This document shows, piece by piece, positions 8,037 to 16,163 of a stretch of DNA of 49,374 bases. This DNA comes from Candidatus Omnitrophota bacterium. GTDB taxonomy: Bacteria > Omnitrophota > Koll11 > Tantalellales > Tantalellaceae. The translations under genes and the position numbers were made by a program. Within the stretch, counting starts at the first letter, position 1; every line of letters starts with the position of its first letter. The notes under the pieces were generated by a model. The model had not been told where the DNA came from. It ran no database searches and saw nothing but the letters and a program-made list of their open reading frames with translations. The stretch spans positions 1-49,374 of the forward strand of contig JADGBB010000005.1 of assembly GCA_015231715.1 (NCBI GenBank). The letters are read 5' to 3'.

Positions 8037-8798
8037 CTGTCCGGTTAAACTTTTTTAGAAGAAGGCGTACTGGAATTCCTCAGATTTAGCTCTGTTTAAC
8101 TTTGAAGGAGATCCTCTTAGTAAATCTATGATTGTTAGCCTTGCCAGCAGTGTATCTTTTATTATTCTGTGCAGATAAAATAACGAATGCGCGTATTTTG
8201 TTTGATATTTTATATACGCCAATAGCAGATAATAACACATCGCTACCCATATCTGTGTTAGTACAGCATTTTCACTTGTACCCAAAAATGATTTTATTTT
8301 GAGATTTTGTTTTATCCATTTAAAAAATGCTTCTATTTGCCACCGGGCTTTGTATATTTGTGTAATTGTATACGGCGCCAACTTGAAATTGTTTGTCAGA
8401 AATTCAAACAATTTATCTGTTTCATGATCATAATATCTAATAAGTCTTAAGGTTGTTTCATATTTGTCATTGTTTAACATAATCACTTCGTCCGAGAGTA
8501 CTCCTTTTTTCAATGTTTCAGTATGCTGTCCGCTATAATGGTCATATTCTTTTTTATAACAGTTGAATCATGTTTTTTGGCATCAGTAACAACTAAAAAA
8601 GTGGGGATATCTCCGGAATGATCAAGTCCATAATGCAGCTTAATGGCGCCTTTGGTCTTACCGTATTTCGCCCAGGAGAATGAAGCTAAACACAAATTAA
8701 TAAAAGTAGCATCTAGACTATAGAGAGGATTTTTGAATCTAAATTTATGCTTTGGGGTAATACTTTTACAGCGATTAAGTATCTTATAAAATAATTCT
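8037..8798 (-). mobile_element. IS4-family insertion sequence remnant
   Basis: The element holds a broken IS4-type transposase read on the minus strand. Its right end is probably CTGTCCGGTTAAAC (8037-8050), similar to CTGTCCGGTAAAAA at 49253, where another element seems to begin. The left part is missing: the reading frame begins abruptly near 8796 next to a palindrome TCGAACT-A-AGTTCGA (8799-8813), and the N-terminal domain expected of these transposases is absent. No target-site duplication could be recognised because the left end is lost. Confidence 0.7.
8055..8796 (-). pseudogene. IS4-family transposase, truncated and internally deleted
   Basis: Reading from about 8790 downwards, one frame carries the first catalytic region (LYSLDATFINLCLASFSWAK, with the first Asp). 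It continues through KTKGAIKLHYGLDHSG and VVTDAKKHD to a stop near 8512. A second frame (8055-8513) carries the end of the catalytic core, with the IS4 signature Y-x2-R-x3-E-x6-K in YKARWQIEAFFKWIK, followed by LKIKSFLGTSENAV. The stretch between ADSIL and KKGVL is far too short. The second catalytic Asp block (DRGY in intact relatives) is gone, so this is an internal deletion plus frameshift and the enzyme cannot be active. The N-terminal third is also missing. Confidence 0.85.
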
Positions 8799-9063
8799 TC
8801 GAACTAAGTTCGATTTCCTCTTCGTCTTTTTTTTTGTCATCTTTTTTATCTTCTTCAAGGTCGGCCTCTTCTTCAAGTAAAGCTTCTTCTCCTTCTGCTT
8901 CTGTTAAGTCGGTTAATTGATCTTCGATAATAACTTCAGAAGAACTCGCAGGATCAATGGTAGTGCTAGTAGCAGAATCACTAATTTCCGGAGTTTTCGC
9001 GTCAGAAACCGCAAACGTATATATAAACATATATAACACAAAAAAAACAAAACGTAATTTCAT
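8713..9063 (-). pseudogene. Secreted acidic protein, 3' end replaced by IS remnant
   Basis: From ATG 9063 the frame encodes a signal peptide (MKLRFVFFVLYMFIYTFAVS, cleavage likely near VSDA). A Ser/Thr-rich stretch and a strongly acidic Glu/Asp/Lys run (about 58-84) follow. After IELSS the frame enters transposase DNA read in the wrong frame and stops at 8713, so about the last 30 codons are not native. The family of the original gene is unknown; only its secreted, low-complexity N-terminus remains. It keeps a strong promoter (9144-9117), so a short acidic exported peptide could still be made. A TTG at 9069 is less likely as a start. Confidence 0.6.
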
Positions 9064-9116
9064 GAACAACCTGTAAATTTATACTGTTTGGATTATAATG
9101 CTAAATCACAAAAACA

Positions 9117-9144
9117 AGTATATACGCTATAAAAAGGTTGTCAA
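9117..9144 (-). promoter_or_regulatory. Promoter of the truncated secreted protein
   Basis: TTGACA (9144-9139), a 16-base spacer and TATACT (9122-9117) on the minus strand are close to consensus. A leader of about 45 bases would precede ATG 9063. A second TATAAT lies closer to the gene at 9097-9092, but without a usable -35 box. Confidence 0.65.
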
Positions 9145-9205
9145 ACAAGAACAGTTATTAAAGAGGCAGAAAATGGCATGAAGCCGTTATAAGACTGGTT
9201 GATAC

Positions 9206-9234
9206 TTGCACTAACATAAGTTGTCATGTATATT
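9206..9234 (+). promoter_or_regulatory. Candidate promoter of the polysaccharide locus
   Basis: TTGCAC (9206-9211), a 17-base spacer and TATATT (9229-9234) precede the first gene of the locus. Transcription would start near 9241, leaving a leader of about 20 bases with AGGGA (9249-9253) before ATG 9261. This rules against the in-frame upstream TTG 9234 and ATG 9237 as starts. Confidence 0.5.
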
Positions 9235-9260
9235 TGATGCGTAAAAACAGGGAAGATTAT

Positions 9261-10631
9261 ATGGCAAAAATTATTATTGTGCTTGTGGCTGCTTATTTTT
9301 CGTTCCAAATTTTTAAAAATAAAGGGAACTACAAAAGTCTTCTTTGGGTAATTGTAGGGATGATGTTGTTGCATAAAGATCTAATTGTAACCGAAAATCC
9401 ACTCAGTATGCCGATCACGAGATGGTTGATCTACTCGATACTATTTACGCAAATTTTGTATAACAAACATTTTATCAGAGATTTCAGAACATTTCCTTTA
9501 ACAAAAAGTTTGCTTGTATTTTTAGCATGTTCATTTATTATCGCCATATTTGACAGCAGATTGTCGTTTTTCGATAAATTTTATATTCCCTTCTACACCG
9601 TATGTGAAACATGTTTTTTATTGTTTGTCGGCTACCTTGCTATTAGAACACCTCAGGATATTAACAAAATGTCAACTCCATTGCTCGTCGCGATAATTGT
9701 TGTAACTTTTTATGCGATATTTCAGTATTTGACGCGCTACAACCCTTATCACACTTGGGTTATGAATAATTTCTTTGCCGGTGGAGAAGCCGAATACATT
9801 TCAAAAATGAGAGTTTTAGATATTGGAGACGCGAGAACGCGAATGAATTCAACTTTTAGCACTTTATTCCAATATGGTTTCTTTTCTTCAATGTTGGCTT
9901 TGCTGTTCTTATTTTTTTATACTTCAAAACGAACCTATAAATGGATGTCTTTAATCGGTTTTATATGCGGGGTTATAGGTGTTGTTCTATGCGCTTCCCG
10001 CAGCGTCATGTTGTCTTTTATGATAGCACTGAGCATATTTGTTTCCAGAGGGCTAAACATTAAAAAATTTTTTCAGTATGCTTTGATACTTGGATCACTT
10101 GGTTTGTTCGCTTATTGGATGTCGCCCGAATTGCAAGAATCCGTAGATGTATCTTTAGATGTTTTTCAAGGAGGAACTAAAGTTCCCGGCAGCAGTATGG
10201 CCATGCGAGAATCCCAATTTTCAGGCGCGTATTACTACATGCAAAAAAGCCCCATAATCGGTAATGGTTACAAATACATTTATAATGAACTAGGCTGGGG
10301 GGATAGAGATAGGGGCGGGTTAGATAAGGAAATGTATGGCTTTGAAAGTATCGTTTATGAGTTAATGATAGAACAGGGGATAATAGGACTTTTTTCAACT
10401 TTTTTTATTTTGTCGATGCTTCTGATCTATTTCATGAAAAAAAGAAAGATCAACAAAAGTTTGGCGGAATTAGGTTTTGCTATGACATTATTTTTTGTAA
10501 TGTTCGCCGTGGCAACCGGACCGCTCGGGAATTGGCCCATAACGATGTTATTACTGGGAAGCATAATCAAAACTTTAGTATTGCTGGAGCGAACGGAACA
10601 AAATGCACAACAACTAAGGAAGGTTATTTAG
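9261..10631 (+). CDS. O-antigen ligase / polysaccharide polymerase (Wzy/WaaL type)
   Basis: A 456-residue inner-membrane protein with roughly ten hydrophobic segments. A large hydrophilic loop (about 290-370) contains the arrangement typical of the Wzy_C/O-antigen ligase family: ASRSVMLSF at the end of one helix, then SMAMRESQFSGAYYYMQKSP and IIGNGYKY in the loop. Such enzymes polymerise repeat units or join the glycan to its acceptor on the outer face of the inner membrane. It is the first gene of the polysaccharide locus, so it is more likely the polymerase of this glycan than a general lipid A ligase, but sequence alone cannot separate the two. The start is set by AGGGA eight bases before ATG 9261. 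The next gene begins two bases after the stop. Confidence 0.85.
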   Translation: MAKIIIVLVAAYFSFQIFKNKGNYKSLLWVIVGMMLLHKDLIVTENPLSMPITRWLIYSILFTQILYNKHFIRDFRTFPLTKSLLVFLACSFIIAIFDSRLSFFDKFYIPFYTVCETCFLLFVGYLAIRTPQDINKMSTPLLVAIIVVTFYAIFQYLTRYNPYHTWVMNNFFAGGEAEYISKMRVLDIGDARTRMNSTFSTLFQYGFFSSMLALLFLFFYTSKRTYKWMSLIGFICGVIGVVLCASRSVMLSFMIALSIFVSRGLNIKKFFQYALILGSLGLFAYWMSPELQESVDVSLDVFQGGTKVPGSSMAMRESQFSGAYYYMQKSPIIGNGYKYIYNELGWGDRDRGGLDKEMYGFESIVYELMIEQGIIGLFSTFFILSMLLIYFMKKRKINKSLAELGFAMTLFFVMFAVATGPLGNWPITMLLLGSIIKTLVLLERTEQNAQQLRKVI

Positions 10632-10633
10632 AA

Positions 10634-11767
10634 ATGAGCAAAATATTATTAACATGGGGAACAATATTTTCTATGAATAGAGGGGTAAATGCAATTACTT
10701 TGTCAGCCATGGACTTGATTCGAAAAAATAATCCGAAACATGAAATGATTTTATACGGATCAGGATCCAATAAAATGGTAAAGAATAACAAAGTAACATT
10801 CTACCCGATTTATACTATTTCAAAACACAGAAAAAAATTTGACAATGAATTGCCGGATATTGACATAAATATGGATTTTAGCGAGGGGGACAGTTTTACT
10901 GACGCATACGGAGTAGCGAGATTTAAAAGACATATTTTTGTAAAAGAAGAAAATTTCAAACAGATCAAAAAAAACATATTAATGCCGCAGACAATCGGAC
11001 CGTTCAGCGATGCTAACAAAATTGAAGCTCTTAAAATTATTGAAAGATTTGACAGGCTATATTCAAGGGATCATGAATCAATAAAATACCTTCAGGATCA
11101 TGGGATCACTTCTTGTGAGTTTTGTTACGATATGGCATTTTCCCTTGAAAGAGAAGAACCTAGGACTTTAAGAGATAAGGAAAAAACATATTTTAAGGGA
11201 AAAGTAGGATTAAATGTAAGCGGTTTGTTATACTCAGGAGGATATACCAGAGATAACCAATTTTCACTTAAAGCGGATTATAGAAAGTTGATCGTTGCTA
11301 TAATACAATTTTTTTTTGATATAGGATGTGAGGTTGTACTGGTCCCGCATGTTTATGGATGCCAACAGGTTGAGGATGATCTGGGAGCAAGTTATAGTAT
11401 TCAGAAAATTTTCAAGAAAAACGGGAAAAAAATAAAAATTGTCAAAGGAAATCACAACGCAAAAGAATTGAAGTGGATAATTTCTAACTTTGATTTTTTT
11501 ATCGGTGCCAGAATGCATTCGTGTATAGCGGCTCTTTCCACTAATGTTCCAAGCGTGGGAATCGCTTATTCCAAGAAATTTAAAGGAGTTTTCGAGAGTA
11601 TTAACAAAGCAGACCATGTAGTAGATCCTAGAGAGCAGACTATTGAGGAAATAATAGAACATATCGATCATCTGTTCCAAAATAAGGAAGATTCTAAATT
11701 AGAGCTGGAAAAGATCAATCCGTCGGTGATAGAAAAGATAAAAGGAGTAATTGATGATATTCTTTAA
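10634..11767 (+). CDS. Polysaccharide pyruvyl transferase family protein
   Basis: Members of this family (CsaB/WcaK/EpsO-like) add a pyruvate ketal from PEP to a sugar of an exopolysaccharide or cell-wall glycan, giving it negative charge. The 377-residue protein has an N-terminal TWGTIFSMNRGVNAIT nucleotide-binding-like region. Family markers are NILMPQTIGPFSD, the VVLVPHVYG strand and GARMHSC (291-297), which carries the conserved Arg293 and His295, followed by NVPSVGIAYSKKFKGVF. The frame is open upstream to 10532, but that part overlaps the ligase gene; AAGGAAGG about 11 bases before ATG 10634 supports the shorter start. It overlaps the FrhB-like gene by 14 bases, so the two are translationally coupled. 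Confidence 0.88.
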   Translation: MSKILLTWGTIFSMNRGVNAITLSAMDLIRKNNPKHEMILYGSGSNKMVKNNKVTFYPIYTISKHRKKFDNELPDIDINMDFSEGDSFTDAYGVARFKRHIFVKEENFKQIKKNILMPQTIGPFSDANKIEALKIIERFDRLYSRDHESIKYLQDHGITSCEFCYDMAFSLEREEPRTLRDKEKTYFKGKVGLNVSGLLYSGGYTRDNQFSLKADYRKLIVAIIQFFFDIGCEVVLVPHVYGCQQVEDDLGASYSIQKIFKKNGKKIKIVKGNHNAKELKWIISNFDFFIGARMHSCIAALSTNVPSVGIAYSKKFKGVFESINKADHVVDPREQTIEEIIEHIDHLFQNKEDSKLELEKINPSVIEKIKGVIDDIL

Positions 11768-12833
11768 CAAAAACCTTGTTATTAAGGTTGTAGATAAAGA
11801 ATTGTGTGTAGGCTGTGGTTTGTGTGAAACGTTGTTCGGTGCTGATAAAGTAAAAATGTCATTGAGTTCTAAAGGTTTTTTAGCGCCGACAATCAGTAGT
11901 TCATTTCAAGACACCGATAATAAGTTATTTCAAAAAGTATGCGCAGGTCTTAACGTTGAGAATAACAAGTCCCGCAAAATATGGGGCGATCTGATAAAAG
12001 TCCGTATAGGCTTTTCTGTTGATGAGCATGTTCGTTATACCGGTGCTTCCGGGGGAAGCATAAGCGCGCTGGCATGTTATCTTTTGGGCGAAAAGATAGT
12101 AGACAGTATCATCCACATCGGTCCGGCGGATACAGATCCATTAATGAATGAAACTAAAATTTCTTCAACACCTGATGAAGTTATTAAGAACGCGGGTTCC
12201 CGATATTCGCCGGCTGCACCGCTCACCGTGCTTGGTCAATTAGAAGAAAGAAAGAAATATGCTTTTATAGGCAGACCATGTGATGTCTTCGCTTTGAAAG
12301 AATATATTGATCAAACTAACAATTACAAAGATCAGATCAAATATTTTTTTTCGTTTTTTTGCGCAGGAATTCCCAGTTTGAACGGTACATTGGAAGTATT
12401 AAGACTTTTAAACGTAGATCAAAAAGAAGTAAAAAGCATCAGGTATAGGGGGGAAGGCTGGCCCGGATTTTTCAAAGTAGAATTAAATGACGGGAAGGTA
12501 CTAAAGAAAAAATATAGTGAGACTTGGGGAACAGTGCTTAATAAATATATTGCGCCAAGATGTCATAAGTGTAGGCTCGCGCTTGGAAGCGAAGCAGATA
12601 TTGTTTTTGCCGACGCATGGTACCGCGACAGTTATGGAGAGCCTGATTTCGAAGAAAGAAAAGGGTTAAATCTGATCATTACCAGGACGGAAAAAGGTGA
12701 AAAACTCCTGCTTGAGTCTGTCAGTAAGAATATTGTCGGAATAAAAGATGAAATAACTGAAGATCAAATCAGACTATTCCAGCCGTATCAATATAAAAAA
12801 GCCGTAAAATTAAATAAAAACAAAATTAGCTGA
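11754..12833 (+). CDS. Coenzyme F420 hydrogenase/dehydrogenase beta-subunit (FrhB/FdhB) family protein
   Basis: A 359-residue iron-sulfur flavoprotein-like protein. The N-terminus has C-x2-C-x2-C (Cys18, Cys21, Cys24) for an Fe-S cluster, then the family core GASGGSISALACYLL and FIGRPCDVFALKEYI, and a second cysteine pair in PRCHKCRLALGSEADIVFADAW. Homologues next to pyruvyl transferases are common in exopolysaccharide loci, and their exact reaction there is not settled. The name reflects the fold, not proven F420 use. AAAGGAG ends six bases before ATG 11754, which fixes the start; the TTG at 11751 is not needed. The 14-base overlap with the pyruvyl transferase suggests the two products act together on the same sugar. 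Confidence 0.88.
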   Translation: MIFFNKNLVIKVVDKELCVGCGLCETLFGADKVKMSLSSKGFLAPTISSSFQDTDNKLFQKVCAGLNVENNKSRKIWGDLIKVRIGFSVDEHVRYTGASGGSISALACYLLGEKIVDSIIHIGPADTDPLMNETKISSTPDEVIKNAGSRYSPAAPLTVLGQLEERKKYAFIGRPCDVFALKEYIDQTNNYKDQIKYFFSFFCAGIPSLNGTLEVLRLLNVDQKEVKSIRYRGEGWPGFFKVELNDGKVLKKKYSETWGTVLNKYIAPRCHKCRLALGSEADIVFADAWYRDSYGEPDFEERKGLNLIITRTEKGEKLLLESVSKNIVGIKDEITEDQIRLFQPYQYKKAVKLNKNKIS

Positions 12834-12848
12834 CAATAGAAAAATATT

Positions 12849-13748
12849 ATGCTCGCAATAATAATAGTGAATTATAAAAATGAAGAACGGACTATCCGGT
12901 ATGCGGCTGAAGAGCTGACAAAGATCACCATACCTCATTTGATCGTAATTGTTAATAATTCCGCAAATGAAGAAAGCAATAAAATTCTTTCCGAAAGATT
13001 AAAGGCCGATATCGTATCGAAGAAAGAATATGTCATCTCAAAGGGTCAGAAGATATTTATCTTGCCGAGCCATAATAACATAGGTTTTGCAAAGGGAAAT
13101 AATTTAGGATTTCAATTCTGTAAGACATACTTTGATCCCGAATATGTTCTGTTTACGAACAATGATATTGTGTTTACAAGCGATAAGGTTGTTGAAAAAT
13201 TGATTTGCAAATTAAATACTTTGCCTGATGTCGGCTTGATAGGCCCTGAAATTGTAGGGTCGGACGGAGCCAAGCAAAGTCCGGAACCGTTTGTTCCGTT
13301 CTGGGACAGATTTTTTTGGTTGTATTGGCTTACGCCGTTTTTGAGCATGGAAAAGAAAAGGATTCGCTTCCGGCTGAATTACTCGGAAAAAGCGGAAGAA
13401 GGAATTCATTATAAGGTAATGGGAGCGTTTTTTTTGATGAGAGCCTCTGATTTTGAAAAATGCGGAATGATGGATCCGCATACTTTTCTATTCGCGGAAG
13501 AGACGATATTAAGCGAGAGATTAAAAAACATCGGTAAAAACGTGTATTATTATCCCAAGGTTCAAGTTTTGCATGAACACGGTAAAACCATATCAAATCA
13601 TTTAACCGACAGACGAAAGTTATTAACAATGTTTGACAGCGAAAGCCATTATTATAGATCCTATCGCGGAATAAATAGTTTTCAAATATTTTGCGCCAAG
13701 TTGTCAATATTGCTGTACTTGTTCATTAAACGGACAAAAGGAAAATAG
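12849..13748 (+). CDS. GT2-family glycosyltransferase (rhamnosyltransferase-like)
   Basis: A 299-residue GT-A fold enzyme. It begins LAIIIVNYKNEE, shows HNNIGFAKGNNLGF (75-88), and has TNND (103-106) at the position of the DxD-type metal and nucleotide-sugar motif. VMGAFFLMRASDFEKCGMMD and LFAEETILSERLKN are the acceptor-side motifs seen in WbbL-like rhamnosyltransferases. It adds one sugar to the lipid-linked repeat unit at the inner face of the membrane; donor and linkage are not predictable. The ribosome-binding site is weak, and the gene lies 15 bases after the FrhB-like gene in the same operon. Confidence 0.85.
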   Translation: MLAIIIVNYKNEERTIRYAAEELTKITIPHLIVIVNNSANEESNKILSERLKADIVSKKEYVISKGQKIFILPSHNNIGFAKGNNLGFQFCKTYFDPEYVLFTNNDIVFTSDKVVEKLICKLNTLPDVGLIGPEIVGSDGAKQSPEPFVPFWDRFFWLYWLTPFLSMEKKRIRFRLNYSEKAEEGIHYKVMGAFFLMRASDFEKCGMMDPHTFLFAEETILSERLKNIGKNVYYYPKVQVLHEHGKTISNHLTDRRKLLTMFDSESHYYRSYRGINSFQIFCAKLSILLYLFIKRTKGK

Positions 13749-13766
13749 ATCGGGAAATATTCAGGC

Positions 13767-14957
13767 ATGAAAGTACTTTTTGTAACACATCATTATTTGA
13801 ATGAAAATGGGGGAGGAAGTTTTGCTTCGCGCTCGTATATCAATGCTTTTGCCGGTATTTTTGAAGAAGTTACATTGCTATACCCCGATAACGGGTATTC
13901 AATAAAACATGTCATAAATTCTTCAGTAAATACCATCCCGGTCAAAAATAAAAGGTTCATGCTTTGTAAATTGGCGGATATTTATAGAGGCAACATTCAC
14001 AGATATAGTGATGTTTTTTTTAAAATATTCAATGTAATGAAGCCTGATCTGGTAGTATTTGACAATAGCAGAACGTCTGCGGGGCTTATAAAGAAGGTTG
14101 CTCTCCGCGGTGTCAAAATTATCACTATACACCATAATTTTGAAATGCAATATTATTTAGGAACCCCTCCGCATTGGCTGTACAGGAATATCTTTTTTTA
14201 CTATATGAAAAAAACTGAGGCAGCAGCGGTCCGTCATAGTTCTTTAAACTTGACTTTGACTAATGAGGACATTGAACTATTAAGAAAACACTATGATAAA
14301 GATAGAATGTCGGATTTTGATAATATTGGTTGTTTTGAATACAAAGAAAACAATATTAGTACTGAGTATTCCGATAAACAAATAGACCGACAAAAACATA
14401 CATTTGTCATCACAGGTAATTTGAGAGCATATCAAACAGAAGTTTCGTTAATAACGTTTCTACAGGATCAATATCCGATTATATTGGAGTATTATCCCCA
14501 AAGCAAGCTCATAATCGCAGGTAAAAATCCTACTGGTAAAGTCGTATCTATCTGCGCTAAATTTCCGAATATAGAATTAGTTGCGGATCCCGCGGACATG
14601 CGAAAAATAATAGAACAAGGGGATATTTATATTTGTCCGGTAAATGTCGGCGGAGGTTTAAAATTAAGGATAATGGATGGCCTTAGCTTCGGATTACCTG
14701 TGTTAGCTCATAAAGTTTCAGCTAGAGGATATGACAGTTTTGTTGAAAATAAAATAATGTTTGTTTATGACGATAATAGCTCTTTTAGACAACAATTCAT
14801 ACGATTAATGGATCGTTATGACAGCAAAACTATTTCAAGTGAATTGGTTTCATCCTTTTATCATGATCGTTTCTCGTTTCACAGCGGCGTTAAACGGTTA
14901 ACTTCCATTTTAAAACGTCATAAAATAGGAACACTATTAGATAGAGCAAATGCTTGA
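13767..14957 (+). CDS. GT4-like glycosyltransferase
   Basis: A 396-residue GT-B fold protein. The N-terminal half starts MKVLFVTHHYLNENGGGSFA, the usual glycine-rich acceptor loop, and has IITIHHNFE. The C-terminal half contains NLRAYQTEVS, the IIAGKNPTG strand, and ICPVNVGGGLKLRIMDGL with SFGLPVLAH, matching the donor-binding end of family 4. The classic second Glu of the E-x7-E motif is replaced, so it is a diverged member. It lies 18 bases after the GT2 gene and 9 bases before the next GT4 gene. Confidence 0.82.
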   Translation: MKVLFVTHHYLNENGGGSFASRSYINAFAGIFEEVTLLYPDNGYSIKHVINSSVNTIPVKNKRFMLCKLADIYRGNIHRYSDVFFKIFNVMKPDLVVFDNSRTSAGLIKKVALRGVKIITIHHNFEMQYYLGTPPHWLYRNIFFYYMKKTEAAAVRHSSLNLTLTNEDIELLRKHYDKDRMSDFDNIGCFEYKENNISTEYSDKQIDRQKHTFVITGNLRAYQTEVSLITFLQDQYPIILEYYPQSKLIIAGKNPTGKVVSICAKFPNIELVADPADMRKIIEQGDIYICPVNVGGGLKLRIMDGLSFGLPVLAHKVSARGYDSFVENKIMFVYDDNSSFRQQFIRLMDRYDSKTISSELVSSFYHDRFSFHSGVKRLTSILKRHKIGTLLDRANA

Positions 14958-14966
14958 TCAAACAAT

Positions 14967-16163
14967 ATGAAAATACTAAGGGTACACAACTATTATAAGA
15001 ACAGAGGAGGCGAGGCAACTTGTTTTCATAATGAGGTAGAATTATTAAAAAAGAACGGACAAGAAGTTGTTGTTTACACGAGAAACAATAAAGATATCAC
15101 AAAAATGTTTTCTATTAAAAATTTTTTTAATGCTATTTGGTCAAAACAAACGTACAGAGAGATAGCTGATCTGATCGAAAAGGAAAAACCTGAAATTGTT
15201 CACTTCGATAATATTTTCCCCTTAGTCTCACCTTCCGCTTACTACGCCGTAAAAAAGAAAGGTATTCCGGTTATTCAAACTCTGCATAATTATAGGCTGC
15301 TTTGTGCGAACGCAATGTTGTATGTTAAGAATGATATTTGTGAAAAATGCGCGGGAAAAGCGCTTCAATTCCCGGGTGTGTTAAATAAATGTTACAAAAA
15401 CAGCTATTTGGCCAGCGCAGTTGTGGTATTAATGAATTTTGCACACAGACTTCTTGGAACACGGATAAAAAAAGTGGATCATTATTTTGTTCCTTCTGAG
15501 TTTGCAAAGAACAAGTTGGTGCATTACGGAATGCCGGAAAACAAAATTTCGGTTAAAGCGAATGTTTTGTCTAATGACCCGGGGGTAGGCGCCGGAATAG
15601 GAGAAAATGTAATATACGTCGGAAGATTGTCGCAAGAAAAGGGAATACATTCGCTTATCAAAGCGTGGTCAGGGATAAAAGATATATCTTTAACTATTGT
15701 GGGTGACGGACCGATGAGAAGTGAAGTTGAAGAGTATTTATTCGTGAATGATTTAAAAAATGTCAAAATTAAAGGATTGTTATCTCATGCGGAGGTCCTT
15801 GAATTAGTTAAGCAATCAAGGATTTTGATTTTTCCATCGGAATGGTATGAAGTACAACCATTTACTCTGATCGAAGCTTTTGCTTGTGGCAAACCTGTCG
15901 TAGCCGGACGTATTGGGGTAATGAGCGACTTTATTGAGGAGAACAGAACAGGTATTTTTTTTGAAACTAAAAATAGTACTGATTTGGCTGAAAAGGTCGT
16001 ACGATTATACAATGATGTCAACAAAGTAAAGGAATTAGGTATTAACTGCAGGATTGAATATGAAGCAAAATATACTAATTCCAAAATCTATAACTCAATG
16101 ATGAGTGTATATGGTGAACTTGCGATGTCTAGTTCAAAGAAAGAGAGGGTAGATGATGAGTAA
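14967..16163 (+). CDS. GT4-family glycosyltransferase
   Basis: A 398-residue retaining GT-B enzyme with all family-4 landmarks. MKILRVHNYYKNRGGEA opens the acceptor domain and VIQTLHNYRLLCANAM follows. C-terminal donor-domain motifs are IYVGRLSQEKGIHSLIKAW, LTIVGDGPMRSE, FPSEWYEVQPFTLIEAFACG and KPVVAG. A cysteine pair in ICEKCAGKALQFPGVLNKC in the middle is frequent in this subgroup. It overlaps the downstream ABC exporter gene by 11 bases, which couples sugar assembly with export. Confidence 0.88.
   Translation: MKILRVHNYYKNRGGEATCFHNEVELLKKNGQEVVVYTRNNKDITKMFSIKNFFNAIWSKQTYREIADLIEKEKPEIVHFDNIFPLVSPSAYYAVKKKGIPVIQTLHNYRLLCANAMLYVKNDICEKCAGKALQFPGVLNKCYKNSYLASAVVVLMNFAHRLLGTRIKKVDHYFVPSEFAKNKLVHYGMPENKISVKANVLSNDPGVGAGIGENVIYVGRLSQEKGIHSLIKAWSGIKDISLTIVGDGPMRSEVEEYLFVNDLKNVKIKGLLSHAEVLELVKQSRILIFPSEWYEVQPFTLIEAFACGKPVVAGRIGVMSDFIEENRTGIFFETKNSTDLAEKVVRLYNDVNKVKELGINCRIEYEAKYTNSKIYNSMMSVYGELAMSSSKKERVDDE

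Noticed and set aside
10532..10633. N-terminal extension of the pyruvyl transferase
   Set aside because: It overlaps the end of the ligase gene by about 100 bases and the extension has no family similarity.
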